From assembly GCA_022704725.1 (NCBI GenBank), contig JAKJFV010000021.1, positions 1 through 12,083 on the forward strand: 12,083 nt of DNA, in the 5' to 3' direction. Shown one piece after another: positions 1 to 6,959 of the stretch (position 1 is the first letter of the stretch; each line of letters starts with the position of its first letter). Both the position numbers and the translations under genes were made by a program. Below the pieces are notes generated by a model, which worked only from the letters and a program-made list of their open reading frames with translations, was not told the origin of the DNA and did not search any database. This DNA comes from Spirochaetota bacterium (GTDB taxonomy: Bacteria > Spirochaetota > Spirochaetia > Treponematales > Treponemataceae).

Positions 1-439
1 GTTTGCGTAGTTTAGACCATCCATCAGGGACTTGTACCGCTTCCTTAACACATAGGGCCTCTGGTGGTTTTGCTTGAACAATTTGGGACTGGCTTGGATG
101 CCCTTTTTGCCAACCCTCTGGGGCCAGACGGTAAATACCAGGGCGTTCTTGCCATTGCTTACGGACTTTTCCCGCATATACCCCATAGCGGCGAACTAAC
201 TGCACTCGCCTTGGAGGCAAATGGGCTGCAAGCTGATCTACAAACTCAAATCCTTTGAAGGTTTCAGATTTGCCTTTGTAGAAGCCCTTTGGGGAGGCTG
301 TCCATATTACGGTGTCGGAGTCTTGGTCGTATTGGATTCTTTCAGCACAGGTAGCACCTCGGACAACATATTGACCCAAGGCCTCTCGATCGGCCTTGCT
401 GAATAATCTGGTTTCGCTCTCAATACTAAAGCCGGAATG
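1..439 (-). pseudogene. IS91-family (HUH) transposase, C-terminal fragment
   Basis: Reading the minus strand from 439 down to 2 gives 146 uninterrupted codons that I recognise as the C-terminal half of an IS91/ISCR-type rolling-circle transposase (Y2_Tnp family). It begins HSGFSIES (439-416). Then comes the Tyr-containing block GQYVVRGATCAERI, whose Tyr codon is at 368-370 and is the probable catalytic Tyr. RRYGVYAG lies at about 170-193 and GWSKLRK at 2-22, just before the window edge. The residue four before the Tyr is Ala, so this looks like a single-Tyr member; that reading is inference. The N-terminal half, with the zinc-binding Cys cluster and HUH motif, is absent. Upstream of 439 the frame stays open but turns into an unlikely hydrophobic stretch, and it has no start codon before a stop at about 637-635. 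The C-terminus lies outside the window. It is most likely a dead remnant of a mobile element. Confidence 0.8.
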
Positions 440-598
440 GAAGAAGACGATGATGAATACGAATGGGATGACGACTGCTGGGAAGATCTTTGGGAGTATT
501 GTGGCGAAAACGGACGACTGAACGATGACTGTGTTCAGCGAATCGTTGATGCCTGTTGGGATGGCGAGGAGCTGGACGACGATTGTTTTGATGATTAG
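437..598 (+). CDS. Small, extremely acidic Asp/Glu/Trp/Cys-rich protein (53 aa), unknown; possibly a gene fragment
   Basis: An ATG at 437 opens a 53-codon frame ending at TAG 596-598. By hand count it has 16 Asp and 9 Glu (47% acidic), 4 Trp and 5 Cys. It is arranged as MEEDDDEYEWDDDCWEDLW, then a less acidic middle (GRLNDDCVQRIVDACWDG), then an acidic end (EELDDDCFDD). I do not recognise the family. No good ribosome-binding site precedes the ATG, and the same frame has a stop at 404-406. It could therefore be the 3' end of a broken gene, cut where the transposase remnant begins. The strand choice rests on two facts: the antisense frame would encode an implausibly hydrophobic run within a transposase, and a terminator follows the plus-strand stop at 640-680. 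The function is unknown, and it may not be expressed. Confidence 0.4.
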   Translation: MEEDDDEYEWDDDCWEDLWEYCGENGRLNDDCVQRIVDACWDGEELDDDCFDD

Positions 599-600
599 AA

Positions 601-630
601 CTGAGTTTTTAACCCTCCCTGGAAACTCAG
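601..630. repeat. Stem-loop with 8-bp perfect stem
   Basis: CTGAGTTT (601-608) pairs exactly with AAACTCAG (623-630) around a 14-base loop. It starts two bases after the stop of the acidic reading frame and has no T-run of its own. It may be part of a double terminator together with the stronger hairpin just downstream. Confidence 0.45.
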
Positions 631-639
631 CTAATTAAA

Positions 640-680
640 AGAGGCTGTCCGACAAGTATCGAGACAGCCTCTACCTTTTT
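640..680. terminator. Bidirectional intrinsic terminator
   Basis: AGAGGCTGTC (640-649) pairs perfectly over 10 bp with GACAGCCTCT (663-672). A smaller CGA/TCG pairing can extend the stem inward. On the plus strand five T's follow at 676-680. On the minus strand the stem is followed by TTTTAATTA. It therefore serves the plus-strand frame ending at 598 and the convergent minus-strand hydrolase ending at 716. Confidence 0.8.
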
Positions 681-715
681 AAACATGTAGCAAACGAATG
701 CAATCCGCCTTTTTC

Positions 716-1792
716 TTAAATTTCAAAAAAGGCTTGAATAGCATCAAGCACTTTTTGATTCTGATCGGTATAGGGTTTGAAAATGATCCCCAGATGACCA
801 TCAGATCCAACATCAATTAATTGGTTTTCAACATGATGTTCATCTAACACTTTTTTAAAGTGATACGTCATTTCTCTTAATTCATCTTTTTCGTTTGTCA
901 GCAAGATGGTTTTGGCTAATGATGATAATTTGGGGTTGTTTTCGAAAATTAAATAGTGATATTTAGCCATCTTTTTATAGCCTTTAGGGAATACCATGTT
1001 TCTCATACCCCAATATGCTATGTTATTAATGTAAAAATGCATTGCTCCGCAATCAAGAAAGATGCCATTATAGGTGTAATTCCTTTCGTCAAGGTTGAAA
1101 TCATCTCTCATTTTTTCGTCATGACACAGTAATGCTTCTGCGACCGCTAAAACCCCACCTGCTGAATGCCCAGCGATATACATTTCATCAATGTTAGCTT
1201 CATAGTTTTCGGCATTTGAAACAATCCATTTGACTGCGTTAGATATATCTTCTATTTGATCGAACACATTAATAGTTGGATATGCCAGCCTGTAATTTAA
1301 ATTGAAAACCACAAAGCCTCTTTGCGCCAGATAATTAGCGAACAAAGAATCCATTTCTTTATAACCAGCGATAAACCCACCGCCGTGTATATTGATGATG
1401 ATGGGTTTGGATACATGATTGTTTTTATAATGGACGTCCAATTTGTGTTCAATGGAGTTGTCATTGATATAGCTAAGGTCTTTTACTGTTTGTATATTAC
1501 TGTCACATTTAGATAAATCAATTCTGTCTAAATCTTTCAAATATGTTTTTTCGCTAAACTTCTTCATAAAATTTTCCGGGCCTATATTGCGAAATGAGTT
1601 TTGTGCTAATTCTGCAAGTTCAAATCCCAATAAATAATGAGGAGCAGAAACGTCAGTAATGGAACACAGGGGCTTATGTTCTTCTGCGAATACAGTAACT
1701 GATACGATCGATAATAGTAGGAACATTATATACTTCATCTTGCTTCTTGACTCCCTTCTCTCAGTACTAACCTGATGTTTTGTATTCTTCAT
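716..1792 (-). CDS. Exported alpha/beta hydrolase, carboxylesterase (BD-FAE/lipase-like)
   Basis: This is an alpha/beta-hydrolase-fold esterase of about 358 residues. All catalytic elements are visible: the oxyanion-hole motif HGGGF (136-140), the nucleophile elbow GHSAGG (Ser 210), Asp 303 in NEKDE, and His 333 in DGHLG. The order and spacing fit the feruloyl/acetyl esterase-like branch (BD-FAE or Abhydrolase_3). I infer an ester substrate, perhaps acylated plant polysaccharide, but cannot name it. The start at 1792 is chosen because AGGAG lies six bases upstream. An ATG at 1738 would give a more typical signal peptide (MKYIMFLLLSIVSVTVFAEE) with a weaker ribosome site. Either way a hydrophobic export signal ending near AEE is present, so the enzyme should act outside the cytoplasm. 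It is divergent from the CotH lipoprotein and ends at a shared bidirectional terminator. Confidence 0.85.
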   Translation of the reverse strand: MKNTKHQVSTERRESRSKMKYIMFLLLSIVSVTVFAEEHKPLCSITDVSAPHYLLGFELAELAQNSFRNIGPENFMKKFSEKTYLKDLDRIDLSKCDSNIQTVKDLSYINDNSIEHKLDVHYKNNHVSKPIIINIHGGGFIAGYKEMDSLFANYLAQRGFVVFNLNYRLAYPTINVFDQIEDISNAVKWIVSNAENYEANIDEMYIAGHSAGGVLAVAEALLCHDEKMRDDFNLDERNYTYNGIFLDCGAMHFYINNIAYWGMRNMVFPKGYKKMAKYHYLIFENNPKLSSLAKTILLTNEKDELREMTYHFKKVLDEHHVENQLIDVGSDGHLGIIFKPYTDQNQKVLDAIQAFFEI

Positions 1793-1864
1793 TTTTGACT
1801 CCTGTATAGTATTAGAACACCTGTTGAGTGGAAATGTGATAATCTTTTTTTCACGTATCAAACC

Positions 1865-1893
1865 TTGACAGCGTAAGCAGTCTCAACTAGACT
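1865..1893 (+). promoter_or_regulatory. Sigma-70-type promoter for the CotH lipoprotein gene
   Basis: TTGACA (1865-1870), a 17-base spacer, then TAGACT (1888-1893, 4 of 6 consensus matches). It lies about 30-55 bases before the gene start, in the divergent intergenic region. The perfect -35 box and ideal spacing make it the best candidate there. Confidence 0.55.
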
Positions 1894-1921
1894 CATGTAG
1901 AATAAGGAGATGTTGAAAAAA

Positions 1922-3457
1922 ATGAACAAATTTGTAAAGTATATACTCATTCTAGCAGTTGTAATACTATCGGTTTCATGTACCACTGGTAAAAAAGATA
2001 CTCAAAAGACGGCAAACTATGCGCAAAAGGCAATGGCCGTTATTTCCATTGAAACACTGAGCATGGAAGATACCGTGATGGATTTTGTGACAAAGCCTGT
2101 CGCCGCTCATGTTTCACAGCAAATTGCTACATGGACGCCTAATTATGTAATGCCCCCTGCTCCTTATTATGAGGACTGCACTATAACTGTAAAAGATGAT
2201 ACCGGAGAAGTTCTTTTGGAGGAAGTAAAGGCAGAGGTTAAGGTACGGGGTAACTGGACTACTAATTATATTAAAAAACCTCTTCGTATAAAATTCAATA
2301 AGAAGCAGAGTATGCTTGGTTTAAATGAGGGTGCTGAGTTCAAAAACTGGGTTCTTCTCGCAGGCTATAAGGATACTTCTTTTCTTCGTGATAAGACAGC
2401 TTATCAGCTTGCCGGTGAATTACTAGGTGCTGAGGGTTATTATGTAACTGATGCGGAATTTGCCGAAGTATATATAAACGGCGAGTACTGGGGCGTATAC
2501 TTACTTGCAGAACAGCAGGAAATAAAAAAAGGCAGAGTAGACATAACTGAGGCTGATGACGATTACACTGGTACTGATATAGGCTATTTTCTTGAAATGG
2601 ATGGTTACTATTATACCGAGGCTGAACTTCAAAGATTTGAAGTAAATTATACCGGCTGGGCTTCGATTAAGGCTTATGACGGAAATAAGGGAAGAAGTAC
2701 GAGAGGAACCAGCGTCAATAAAGGGTTTACCATAAAAAGCGATATTTATTCTCCGGAACAGCGCGACTTTATTGCAAATTATATGAACAGGGTCTATGAA
2801 ATAATGTACTATGCAGCGTATGAGGATAAGGCTTATGTGTTTAATCCGGATTTCACCTCTATTTCTGAGACAAAGGATCTTACTCCAAGGGAAGCTGTAG
2901 AAAGGGTTGTAGATGTAAAATCACTCGCATTAACGTATATTCTTAATGAAATTGCATGTGATGCTGATATTTACTGGTCGAGTTTTCTTATGTCTGTTGA
3001 CTTTGGAGAAGACGGAGCAAAAAAACTAACTTTTGAAGCGCCGTGGGACTTTGACTCGGCCTTTGGAAACAAAGACCGCGCTGCAGACGGCAAGGGTTTT
3101 TATGCTGCAAATATTATGATGGATGTTAACAACAGATATTCTTCATTCAATCCATGGCTTGCCGTTCTTATGCACGAAGACTGGTATATGGATATTATCA
3201 GGCAGGAATGGACAGAACATTATGACTCAGGTATGTTTGATAGAGTCTTTGAAATGATAGAGAAAGACACACATCAGTACAGCGAAGCTTTCGATCGGAA
3301 CTATGAGAGATGGAATAATCTTATTGATAAGTCTGCGTTTCAGGATGAGCTTACTCCAAAATCCAAAGCTGTAAAGACACATGGAGAAGCAGGTATGCTG
3401 CTTCATCAGTGGCTCAAAACCAGAGTTGAGTTTTTAAACAGCAAATTTCATTTGTAA
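1922..3457 (+). CDS. CotH kinase family lipoprotein
   Basis: This is a protein of about 511 residues whose N-terminus (MNKFVKYILILAVVILSVSC) is a lipoprotein signal peptide with the lipidated Cys at residue 20. It should be anchored in the envelope. The rest matches the CotH kinase family (PF08757): RGNWT (109-113), KKPLRIKF, the block from NWVLLAGYKD to TAYQLA (142-164), EVYINGEYWGVYLLAEQ (182-198), and the Asp-rich APWDFDSAFGN (to 383), which is the family's metal/ATP-site signature. Known CotH proteins are atypical protein kinases, such as spore-coat CotH of Bacillus. In gut and rumen bacteria the domain also occurs in surface proteins near polysaccharide enzymes. Start choice: AAGGAG at 1904-1909 is 12 bases from ATG 1922 but directly abuts ATG 1910, so the longer start is less likely. 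Substrate unknown. Confidence 0.9.
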   Translation: MNKFVKYILILAVVILSVSCTTGKKDTQKTANYAQKAMAVISIETLSMEDTVMDFVTKPVAAHVSQQIATWTPNYVMPPAPYYEDCTITVKDDTGEVLLEEVKAEVKVRGNWTTNYIKKPLRIKFNKKQSMLGLNEGAEFKNWVLLAGYKDTSFLRDKTAYQLAGELLGAEGYYVTDAEFAEVYINGEYWGVYLLAEQQEIKKGRVDITEADDDYTGTDIGYFLEMDGYYYTEAELQRFEVNYTGWASIKAYDGNKGRSTRGTSVNKGFTIKSDIYSPEQRDFIANYMNRVYEIMYYAAYEDKAYVFNPDFTSISETKDLTPREAVERVVDVKSLALTYILNEIACDADIYWSSFLMSVDFGEDGAKKLTFEAPWDFDSAFGNKDRAADGKGFYAANIMMDVNNRYSSFNPWLAVLMHEDWYMDIIRQEWTEHYDSGMFDRVFEMIEKDTHQYSEAFDRNYERWNNLIDKSAFQDELTPKSKAVKTHGEAGMLLHQWLKTRVEFLNSKFHL

Positions 3458-3484
3458 AATTGCGGTGTGAACTAACTAAAATAT

Positions 3485-3520
3485 AAAAGGACTCCAGGGG
3501 TAAACTCCCGGAGTCCTTTT
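3485..3520. terminator. Strong bidirectional intrinsic terminator
   Basis: AAAAGGACTCC (3485-3495) pairs perfectly with GGAGTCCTTTT (3510-3520), and inner bases (GGG with CCC) can add to the stem. The A-run and T-run are built into the stem ends, so it works in both directions. It lies between the convergent CotH gene (ends 3457) and esterase gene (ends 3531). Confidence 0.9.
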
Positions 3521-3530
3521 ACGTAAATAA

Positions 3531-4433
3531 TCACTTCTTGTTATTAACCATCCCGTGCATGGTGAGCCAGCTTATAAAGGCATTAAACCAGCCGGTGCTC
3601 GTCGTTGTCTTGGGATACATGCCGAAGCCGTGTCCGCCCTGTTCATAGAGGTGAAATTCGACCGGCATCCCGGCTGCGCGCCAGTTGTCGATCAGCTCGT
3701 ATCCGCTATTGGCAAAGAAGGGATCATCGGCGGCAAGGGCAACAAACAGAGGCGGAGCGTTTTTCGGGACGGCCTTTAGCGTGAGCGGTCCGTAGATGTC
3801 GCCGAGGAATGCAGGTTTTGCAGTCTCTGCAAAGAGGGCAGTCGCTATGGTAAGCGCGGCGCCGGCTGAGAATCCAACCATGCCTATACGCTCAGGATCG
3901 ATGTTCCACTCTGCGGCACGGCTTCGGATCAGTGCGAAGGCTGCAGACGAATCCTCAAGCTGCGCTGTGAGCTGCTCCTTCATCTCTTCTGGTTCGGGAC
4001 GCGGAGGCCGGCTTGCTGTGGCCGTGAACATCTCGGTCATTGCACGTTCGAATCCTGGTATATCAGCCGGCGTCTGGTTCAGCCGGTATTTAAGGACGAA
4101 TGCCGCGACGCCGTGTTTAGCCAAAGCGCGGGCGACATCCCATCCTTCATTCTCCATTGATAACGAGAAGAATCCGCCTCCCGGTGCAACGACGACTGCG
4201 GCGCCGCTTGCGGTTGCCGGATCCGGAAGAAAGGGCGTGATCGTTGACACAGTGACGTTACGGGCGAACCGGCTGCCGTATTGCGAATACCACGCTTCCT
4301 GGTTTTTTGCACCGGGGAGCGGGCCGGTACCCAGCTCGATTGCATCCGGCTTATCGGGGATGGCGATCTCCCTCATCTTGCTATCTGCCTGCACAGGGTC
4401 TGGCTCTTTTGATGCATTATCATTCTTTTCCAT
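3531..4433 (-). CDS. Cytoplasmic alpha/beta hydrolase (acetyl-esterase-like)
   Basis: A 300-residue alpha/beta hydrolase without a signal peptide; the first ~30 residues are charged and probably disordered. Visible motifs are PGGGFF (84-89, oxyanion hole), GFSAGA with nucleophile Ser 189, the Asp pair in AADDPFF (236-237, one catalytic), and GGHGFGM with catalytic His 268. It belongs to the xylan-esterase-like / dienelactone-hydrolase-like group, so ester hydrolysis is secure and deacetylation of imported oligosaccharides is inference. AAGGAG lies nine bases before the ATG. It is 82 bases downstream of an MFS transporter gene on the same strand, suggesting a transport-then-hydrolysis pair. 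Its GC content (53% and 60% in two hand-counted 60-base lines) is far above that of the right-hand genes, pointing to separate ancestry. It is not a close relative of the exported hydrolase at 716-1792. Confidence 0.85.
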   Translation of the reverse strand: MEKNDNASKEPDPVQADSKMREIAIPDKPDAIELGTGPLPGAKNQEAWYSQYGSRFARNVTVSTITPFLPDPATASGAAVVVAPGGGFFSLSMENEGWDVARALAKHGVAAFVLKYRLNQTPADIPGFERAMTEMFTATASRPPRPEPEEMKEQLTAQLEDSSAAFALIRSRAAEWNIDPERIGMVGFSAGAALTIATALFAETAKPAFLGDIYGPLTLKAVPKNAPPLFVALAADDPFFANSGYELIDNWRAAGMPVEFHLYEQGGHGFGMYPKTTTSTGWFNAFISWLTMHGMVNNKK

Positions 4434-4515
4434 ACTAATTTTCTCCTTAAAATATATCCTTCAATTATACCACCATCCTGAGCGCCGTCAATATTTTTTG
4501 AGTAATCCTTCCAGT

Positions 4516-5802
4516 CTAATCCTTTAGCTCCTTGTGACTTTCACCGGCCGTGCGGTAGTAACTCAACGTGATGAGAATGCCCAGGAAAATCAGTACGAGT
4601 GTCAGACAGAACGGCAGGGTTCGGGAAATTCCCGAGAGCAGTCCGCTTATCCAGCCGAAGGGAGCTGTCGCAAGCATGATGATCATGTGCTGGACGGCCA
4701 TAACCCGTGCGCGCTCATTCTTATCAACGTAGAGGGCGACGAGGGATTCTGCAAGCATCGCGAGAATTCCTGCTGCAAAACCGTCAAACAACAGCGACAG
4801 GGCTAGAAGCGCATAACCCGCTGCTGCAAGCGTATGTTCCGGAGCGGGAATGAGGGTTAGAATACTCTGGCCTATGAAGTAGGAAATAAAACCAAAGATT
4901 AAGGGATTCTTGAGGCGTACTGCTGAGGTAACCCTCGGAATTACCGTGAACAGGAAGAACATGGCGATTAATGATCTGAACATTGGAAAGAAAGGAAGGA
5001 CAGCGTCCGGCACAAGGAGCTTTTTGTTCGCAAGTATCTGCCAGAAGGTGGTGTTTACCATAGCGATGGCGCCTACGAGTGCGGCGATGACTAGGGAGAA
5101 GATACTTCCTTTAGAGCGTAGAATGAGGCGGATAACTCCTCCGTATCCTGAGAGAAGATAGGGAATGCTTTTGCCTTTGGTTTCCCTCATCCGGATGACT
5201 CCGGTCGCTGTTTCATGAGATACGGCATACAGAATAATGATCTTAGCCGTCATTACGATGAAAGCGTTAAGGTAGAGAATTCTCACTGCAGGTACGAGAG
5301 ATATACGGGCGACAAGAAAACTTGCTATGGGCGCGAAAAGAGCCGACATATGGCTTGCGGTGATCACAAGTGAGTAGACCCTGGTTATCTGTTTTTTCTC
5401 GACATCCTCTACAAGCAGGCAGTCCCAGGAATTCTGAGTAACCTTCCACATCCCGTTAACAAGCTGGGCTCCAAGGAAGAACCAGAAATTTTGAGCAAAC
5501 ATCCAGATAATGCAGGGTACGCACCAGGCAAGGAAATCAAAGATTGCCGTGGTTTTGCGCCGGCCCAATTTGTCGGTGATTACCCCGCCGAGCAGTCCGA
5601 AAACAACCTGAGATAACATTCCAATTGAAGTCAATAAACCGATATCAGCATCCTTGATGCCGAGCGCCAGCATATATATTGAAGCATACGGGAGACAGAG
5701 GCTCATGGAAAGTCCCCACATTGGTTCTGTGTAAACGCATGCGCGTGCATTACCGCGCAGGCCGATCAAGGTTTTGATCAATGAATTATCTGAGTGCTTC
5801 AT
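4516..5802 (-). CDS. MFS transporter
   Basis: A 428-residue, very hydrophobic protein with about 12 likely membrane segments. The major facilitator signature motif A, GGVITDKLGRRK, sits at residues 72-83 in the loop after the second helix. A central, more polar loop (around RMRETKGKS) separates the two six-helix halves. The substrate cannot be read from the sequence. Because the next gene is a cytoplasmic esterase, an acylated sugar or related small molecule is possible, but drug efflux is an alternative. A good ribosome site (GGAGGG, nine bases before ATG) is present, and a TATAAT box lies at 5842-5847 without a clear -35. The upstream lipoprotein gene ends 48 bases away, so the three genes may be co-transcribed. 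GC content (45-57% in sampled lines) is higher than in the flanking genes. Confidence 0.85.
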   Translation of the reverse strand: MKHSDNSLIKTLIGLRGNARACVYTEPMWGLSMSLCLPYASIYMLALGIKDADIGLLTSIGMLSQVVFGLLGGVITDKLGRRKTTAIFDFLAWCVPCIIWMFAQNFWFFLGAQLVNGMWKVTQNSWDCLLVEDVEKKQITRVYSLVITASHMSALFAPIASFLVARISLVPAVRILYLNAFIVMTAKIIILYAVSHETATGVIRMRETKGKSIPYLLSGYGGVIRLILRSKGSIFSLVIAALVGAIAMVNTTFWQILANKKLLVPDAVLPFFPMFRSLIAMFFLFTVIPRVTSAVRLKNPLIFGFISYFIGQSILTLIPAPEHTLAAAGYALLALSLLFDGFAAGILAMLAESLVALYVDKNERARVMAVQHMIIMLATAPFGWISGLLSGISRTLPFCLTLVLIFLGILITLSYYRTAGESHKELKD

Positions 5803-5850
5803 GCTGAAAATCCCTCCGAAATACCGTTAATTTCATCAATTATTATAGGG

Positions 5851-6321
5851 CTAATACCAGGCTCCATATCGGTACGAAATTGAAATGTCAAAATTAACCA
5901 GCTCGTTGTTTACTTCCAGCTCTTTAGTATCATTATACTTAAAAGAGGAATTCTTATCTGATGTTCTTTGTATTGTTATAGACAGGTCTTTTGAAATAAC
6001 TTCTGAGGGGTCATCATAAATTTCAAGTGTAAACAGCAATATTGTAGAGTTTGTGCTTTCACTGTATCCGGCAATGGGGGAATCGGCAGAACCGGAATAC
6101 TCGAGCGTATTTAATCCTTCTTTAATTGTTCCGTTCATAGTGATGTCATTGTATAATGGATCACTTGTTCTGCTGATTTTTATTGCTTTACGAATTAACG
6201 AGCTGTCGGTTGGAATTGTGAATTCAATATCAATTTCTTCAACAGCAAGTCCATTTACACTGCATGAAGATACAAACACTAATAAAAAAACAATAATCAG
6301 CTGTGTTATATGCATTTTCAT
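5851..6321 (-). CDS. Small lipoprotein of unknown function
   Basis: A 156-residue protein that starts with a lipoprotein signal peptide (MKMHITQLIIVFLLVFVSSC, probable lipidated Cys 20). It continues as an alternating polar/hydrophobic sequence rich in Ser, Thr, Ile and Asn, typical of an all-beta envelope protein. I recognise no family. AGGAGG lies five bases before the ATG; a second ATG two codons later (6315) is possible. It is on the same strand as, and 48 bases upstream of, the MFS gene, so it may be the first gene of that unit. A role in binding the transported compound is speculative. GC content is low, unlike its two downstream neighbours. Confidence 0.7.
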   Translation of the reverse strand: MKMHITQLIIVFLLVFVSSCSVNGLAVEEIDIEFTIPTDSSLIRKAIKISRTSDPLYNDITMNGTIKEGLNTLEYSGSADSPIAGYSESTNSTILLFTLEIYDDPSEVISKDLSITIQRTSDKNSSFKYNDTKELEVNNELVNFDISISYRYGAWY

Positions 6322-6360
6322 AAAAACCTCCTATTTACAAATAGTACTGTAACACATTAT

Positions 6361-6397
6361 ATAGTATTTTAAAAATTATAAACTTATAAAATACTAT
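6361..6397. repeat. Perfect 11-bp inverted repeat in AT-rich intergenic DNA
   Basis: ATAGTATTTTA (6361-6371) is exactly complementary to TAAAATACTAT (6387-6397), with a 15-base spacer. A third ATAGTAT occurs at 6421-6427. The element lies between the VOC gene stop (6432) and the lipoprotein start (6321), overlapping the likely -10 (TATAAT, complement of 6356-6361) of the lipoprotein gene. It could be an operator or a weak terminator for the VOC gene. Confidence 0.5.
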
Positions 6398-6431
6398 TAC
6401 TGCATTACGGCTGCAATTTTATAGTATCTTT

Positions 6432-6842
6432 TTATTTTTCCTTGGTACTTCCTATTTCAAGCAGATTCCCTTCCGGGTCTGAGGCATAAAAGTTCCGGAT
6501 GCCGAAGGAAAAGGTCTGAGGTTCTCCGCATGGAAACGATACCCCCAATGCTAAAAGCCTTTTATATTCAGCATCAACATCTGCATAGCAGGGAAGCCAT
6601 AGGGCAATTTCAAAGGTTTGATTAATTCCCTTGGGAGGAACGTAGGGTTCATTTATTGCCTGAACGAAGGCTTTTCTGCTGTACATAAAAAAAGACAAAT
6701 AGCCGCTTGCTGTTTCAAATTCTGCAAAATCACCTCCGTCCCATTGCGTCGTAAAACCCAAGGTATCGCGGTAGAATTTTACCATGGTATCCATATCTCC
6801 TGCGAATATGCATGCCCCGATTCTTACATCTTTTCCGTTCAT
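6432..6842 (-). CDS. VOC-superfamily (glyoxalase/bleomycin-resistance fold) protein
   Basis: A 136-residue single VOC module: FYRDTLGF (23-30), the beta-strand FETASGYLSFF, and the closing RNFYASDPEGNLLEIGS with Glu 129. It has the normal length for one two-beta-alpha-beta-beta-beta-repeat protein, which usually dimerises. Of the usual metal-ligand positions, the two His are not present (IGACIFAG near the start; FEIALWL in the middle) and only the C-terminal Glu remains clear. A metal-dependent glyoxalase I activity is therefore unlikely, and binding or sequestering a small molecule is equally possible. The start is the ATG at 6842 with AAGGAAG close upstream. It is probably transcribed alone from the promoter at 6898-6926. 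Confidence 0.8.
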   Translation of the reverse strand: MNGKDVRIGACIFAGDMDTMVKFYRDTLGFTTQWDGGDFAEFETASGYLSFFMYSRKAFVQAINEPYVPPKGINQTFEIALWLPCYADVDAEYKRLLALGVSFPCGEPQTFSFGIRNFYASDPEGNLLEIGSTKEK

Positions 6843-6864
6843 AAACTTCCTTTTTCTGAGTATC

Positions 6865-6891
6865 CGCAGATTTCACAGATTTTGTAGATTT
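6865..6891 (-). repeat. Three 9-bp tandem repeats in the VOC leader
   Basis: On the plus strand CGCAGATTT (6865-6873), CACAGATTT (6874-6882) and TGTAGATTT (6883-6891) follow each other without gaps. They share AGATTT at an exact 9-base period. If the promoter at 6898-6926 is right, they form the start of the untranslated leader of the VOC mRNA, read there as repeated AAATCT. Confidence 0.6.
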
Positions 6892-6897
6892 TATTAT

Positions 6898-6926
6898 AGT
6901 ATAGTTTCATATTTATCATCGCACAA
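6898..6926 (-). promoter_or_regulatory. Candidate promoter for the VOC gene
   Basis: On the minus strand TTGTGC (6926-6921), a 17-base spacer, then TATACT (6903-6898, 5 of 6 consensus). The -35 is poor (3 of 6). It lies about 55 bases upstream of the VOC start codon. Confidence 0.35.
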
Positions 6927-6959
6927 TCTTAACATAAAACAAACCCTAAGTAATTCAAA

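Noticed and set aside
64..406. Plus-strand open frames of about 60 codons opposite the transposase.
   Set aside because: They are antisense shadows of the well-conserved minus-strand transposase frame and have no ribosome sites or recognisable sequence.
1806..1834. Possible promoter (TTTCCA-17-TACTAT) for the exported hydrolase on the minus strand.
   Set aside because: Both boxes are weak, and it would start transcription on top of the preferred ribosome site. It fits only if translation starts at 1738.
1859..1861. Upstream TTG start for the exported hydrolase.
   Set aside because: It would place 41 charged residues before the signal peptide and has no ribosome site, whereas ATG 1792 has AGGAG at ideal distance.
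3796..4527. A 243-codon plus-strand open frame across the esterase gene.
   Set aside because: It is antisense to a GC-rich gene with a complete catalytic triad and good start. Long antisense frames are expected in GC-rich DNA.
5267..5449. Minus-strand 60-codon frame within the MFS gene.
   Set aside because: It is an alternate-frame shadow of a long conserved membrane protein gene.
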